A stretch of 64,000 bases of DNA, taken from assembly GCF_000412675.1 (NCBI RefSeq), contig NC_021505.1, forward strand, positions 4,210,501 through 4,274,500, read 5' to 3'. Source of the DNA: Pseudomonas putida NBRC 14164 (GTDB lineage: Bacteria > Pseudomonadota > Gammaproteobacteria > Pseudomonadales > Pseudomonadaceae). The position numbers and the translations under genes were made by a program. Under the pieces are notes generated by a model. That model saw nothing but the letters and a program-made list of their open reading frames with translations. It was not told the DNA's origin and did not search any database. Below, one piece after another: positions 62,336 through 64,000 of the stretch; position 1 is the first letter of the stretch; each line of letters opens with the position of its first letter.

Positions 62336-63547
62336 ATGAGTACCAGCTTCTGGAAATCCGGGCATGTGCCCACGTTGTTCGCTGCGTTCCTGTACTTCGA
62401 CCTGAGCTTCATGGTCTGGTACCTGCTGGGCCCGATGGCGGTGCAGATTGCCGGTGACTTGCAACTCAGTGCACAACAACGGGGCCTGATGGTAGCCATG
62501 CCGATCCTCTCCGGGGCGATCCTGCGCTTTGCCATGGGCGTGCTGGTCGACCGCCTGTCACCCAAGACCGCAGGGCTGATCGGCCAGGTGGTGGTCATCG
62601 TCGCGCTGGCGGCGGCCTGGCACTTCGGCGTACACAGCTATGAACAGGTGCTGCTGCTGGGCTTGTTCCTCGGCTTTGCCGGCGCTTCGTTCGCCGTGTC
62701 GCTGCCGCTGGCATCGCAGTGGTACCCGCCACAACACCAGGGCAAGGCCATGGGCATTGCTGGCGCCGGCAATTCCGGCACGGTGTTCGCCGCCCTGCTG
62801 GCCCCGGCGCTGGCCGCCGGCTTTGGCTGGAACAATGTGTTCGGCTTTGCACTGATTCCGTTGACGCTGGCGCTGGTGGTGTTCGCCCTGCTGGCACGCA
62901 ACGCCCCAGAGCGCCCCAAGCCCAAAGCAATGGCGGACTACCTCAAGGCCCTCGGCGACCGTGACAGCTGGTGGTTCATGTTCTTCTACAGTGTCACCTT
63001 CGGCGGCTTCATTGGCCTGGCCAGCGCCCTGCCCGGCTACTTCAGCGACCAGTACGGGCTGAACCCGGTCACTGCCGGCTACTACACCGCTGCCTGCGTG
63101 TTCGCCGGCAGCCTGATGCGCCCACTCGGCGGCGCCCTGGCCGACCGCTTCGGCGGCATCCGCACCCTGCTGGGCATGTACAGCGTGGCCGCCATCTGCA
63201 TTGCCGCAGTCGGTTTCAACCTGCCGTCTGCCGCCGCCGCACTGGCACTGTTCATCAGCGCCATGCTGGGCTTGGGCGCTGGTAATGGCGCGGTATTCCA
63301 ACTGGTGCCACAACGCTTCCGCCAGGAAATCGGCGTAATGACCGGGCTGATCGGCATGGCCGGCGGTATTGGGGGCTTCCTGCTGGCGGCAGGGCTCGGC
63401 ACCATCAAGCAGCACACCGGCGATTACCAGCTGGGGCTGTGGCTGTTCGCCAGCCTGGGCCTGCTGGCGTGGTTCGGCCTGCATGGCGTGAAACAGCGCT
63501 GGCGCACCACCTGGGGCTCGGCTGCAATCACTGCAGCGCGGGTCTGA
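62336..63547 (+). CDS. nasA: Nitrate transporter, NNP (NarK/NasA) family
   Basis: The 403-residue major facilitator transporter has about 12 membrane segments. The two nitrate-signature segments are GNSGTVFAALLAPAL and GNGAVFQLVPQRF, and the substrate Arg residues lie in ILRFAMGVLVDR and LMRPLGGALADRFGG. It should import nitrate for assimilation. The ATG at 62336 has GAGG seven bases before it. The upstream leader and promoter put it under NtrC/sigma-54 and NasT control. Confidence 0.93.
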   Translation: MSTSFWKSGHVPTLFAAFLYFDLSFMVWYLLGPMAVQIAGDLQLSAQQRGLMVAMPILSGAILRFAMGVLVDRLSPKTAGLIGQVVVIVALAAAWHFGVHSYEQVLLLGLFLGFAGASFAVSLPLASQWYPPQHQGKAMGIAGAGNSGTVFAALLAPALAAGFGWNNVFGFALIPLTLALVVFALLARNAPERPKPKAMADYLKALGDRDSWWFMFFYSVTFGGFIGLASALPGYFSDQYGLNPVTAGYYTAACVFAGSLMRPLGGALADRFGGIRTLLGMYSVAAICIAAVGFNLPSAAAALALFISAMLGLGAGNGAVFQLVPQRFRQEIGVMTGLIGMAGGIGGFLLAAGLGTIKQHTGDYQLGLWLFASLGLLAWFGLHGVKQRWRTTWGSAAITAARV

Positions 63548-63556
63548 GGCACGCCG

Positions 63557-64000
63557 ATGAGCCTGCAACTGAGCTTTGCCCAGGCCAGCGCCACCGGGCC
63601 GCGCGCGGAAAACCAGGACGCCCTGCGCCTGGTGACCCCAGCGCCAGAGCTGGCCGCCAGCAAGGGCTACCTGTTCGCGCTTGCCGACGGCGTCAGCCAA
63701 TGCGCCGATGGTGGCCTGGCAGCACGCGCCAGTTTGCAGGCGCTGGCCCTGGACTACTACGCCACCCCCGCCACCTGGAGCGTGGCCCAGGCACTCGACC
63801 GCCTGCTGCTGGCACAGAACCGCTGGCTGCGCGCTCAAGGCAGCGGCCAGCCATTGTTGACCACCCTCAGCGCACTGGTACTGCGGGGCCGACGATTCAC
63901 CCTGGCCCATGTCGGCGACTGTCGTGTTTACCGCTGGCACGCCGGGCACCTGCAGTGCCTGAGCGAAGACCATGTGTGGGACCAGCCGGGCATGCAGCAT
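63557..64000 (+). CDS. PP2C-type protein phosphatase, N-terminal part (3' end outside window)
   Basis: The frame starts at ATG 63557, 9 bases after the transporter stop, and stays open to the window end, giving 148 residues. PP2C motifs are visible: RAENQDALRLV, FALADGVSQCADGG and HVGDCRVYRWH. In P. aeruginosa and relatives the gene after the nitrate transporter encodes a fused PP2C phosphatase/Ser-Thr kinase, as I recall, so a kinase domain probably follows. It would be co-transcribed with the transporter. Confidence 0.88.
   Translation, partial: MSLQLSFAQASATGPRAENQDALRLVTPAPELAASKGYLFALADGVSQCADGGLAARASLQALALDYYATPATWSVAQALDRLLLAQNRWLRAQGSGQPLLTTLSALVLRGRRFTLAHVGDCRVYRWHAGHLQCLSEDHVWDQPGMQH

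Noticed and set aside
62558..64000. Long minus-strand open frame across the transporter and phosphatase genes
   Set aside because: The plus-strand genes have clear family motifs and ribosome sites; the antisense product is a Gln/Ala-rich shadow.

Overview
The window is about 64 kb of GC-rich chromosome from a Pseudomonas of the P. putida group. The clues are the order psrA-lexA-sulA-(two small genes)-topA-DUF1653-fadA-fadB, which from memory also occurs in P. aeruginosa, an acnA-aer2 pair, an rmf gene behind an rmf-type RNA leader, and many copies of a Pseudomonas-type REP palindrome (core near GTGGGAGCGG / GCCGGCAAGCCAGCTCCCAC). I see no prophage, insertion sequence, integron or CRISPR array. 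This is core genome with REP/BIME repeats between genes.

Layout. 1-5.7 kb: 3' end of a SNF2-type helicase, nagZ, an L,D-transpeptidase and psrA (minus strand), then divergent lexA-sulA (plus). 5.7-14.1 kb: two small conserved genes, topA, a DUF1653 gene, the fadBA beta-oxidation operon and a membrane-anchored unknown (all minus). 14.2-19.8 kb: a universal stress protein, an Uup-type ABC-F ATPase, the lytic transglycosylase slt and a MOSC protein. 19.8-28.1 kb: cheV, an Hpt-like protein, a NarX-type kinase/regulator pair, YegS lipid kinase, a glycosyltransferase behind a structured leader, moeA-moaB and a small lipoprotein. 28.2-35.7 kb: tRNA-Pro(CGG), a chemoreceptor, an MsbA-type exporter, a 57-residue protein, pdxB, a TusA-like protein, a large non-coding repeat and rlmM. 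35.9-46.9 kb: acnA, aer2, tandem REPs, a pseudouridine synthase, a small LexA-box gene, an M15 peptidase, a glutaredoxin-like protein, an ammonium transporter, an ElaB/YqjE/YqjK-like envelope trio and dgt. 47.2-56.0 kb: an EvgA/EvgS-like two-component system, YggL, dacB and a diguanylate cyclase. 56.1-64 kb: rlmKL, rmf, pyrD and the start of a nitrate assimilation cluster (nasS, nasT, nitrate transporter, PP2C phosphatase cut by the window end).

The most informative regulatory DNA is non-coding. (i) The nitrate transporter has a sigma-54 promoter and a leader with two hexaloop hairpins of the ANTAR type, the second overlapping a strong intrinsic terminator. This is the target expected for NasT, encoded just upstream; nasST has its own sigma-54 promoter. 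(ii) psrA has two PsrA palindromes sharing one base, and the same geometry recurs in degenerate form in front of fadBA. (iii) lexA has two LexA boxes, and a near-perfect LexA box sits in front of a 102-residue protein of unknown function. (iv) The acnA-aer2 junction, the glycosyltransferase leader and the rmf leader each contain RNA-type structure.

I did not find a convincing wholly new multi-gene system. The least explained elements are the LexA-box gene, the glycosyltransferase leader, the acnA-aer2 three-arm hairpin and the composite repeat at 34 kb.
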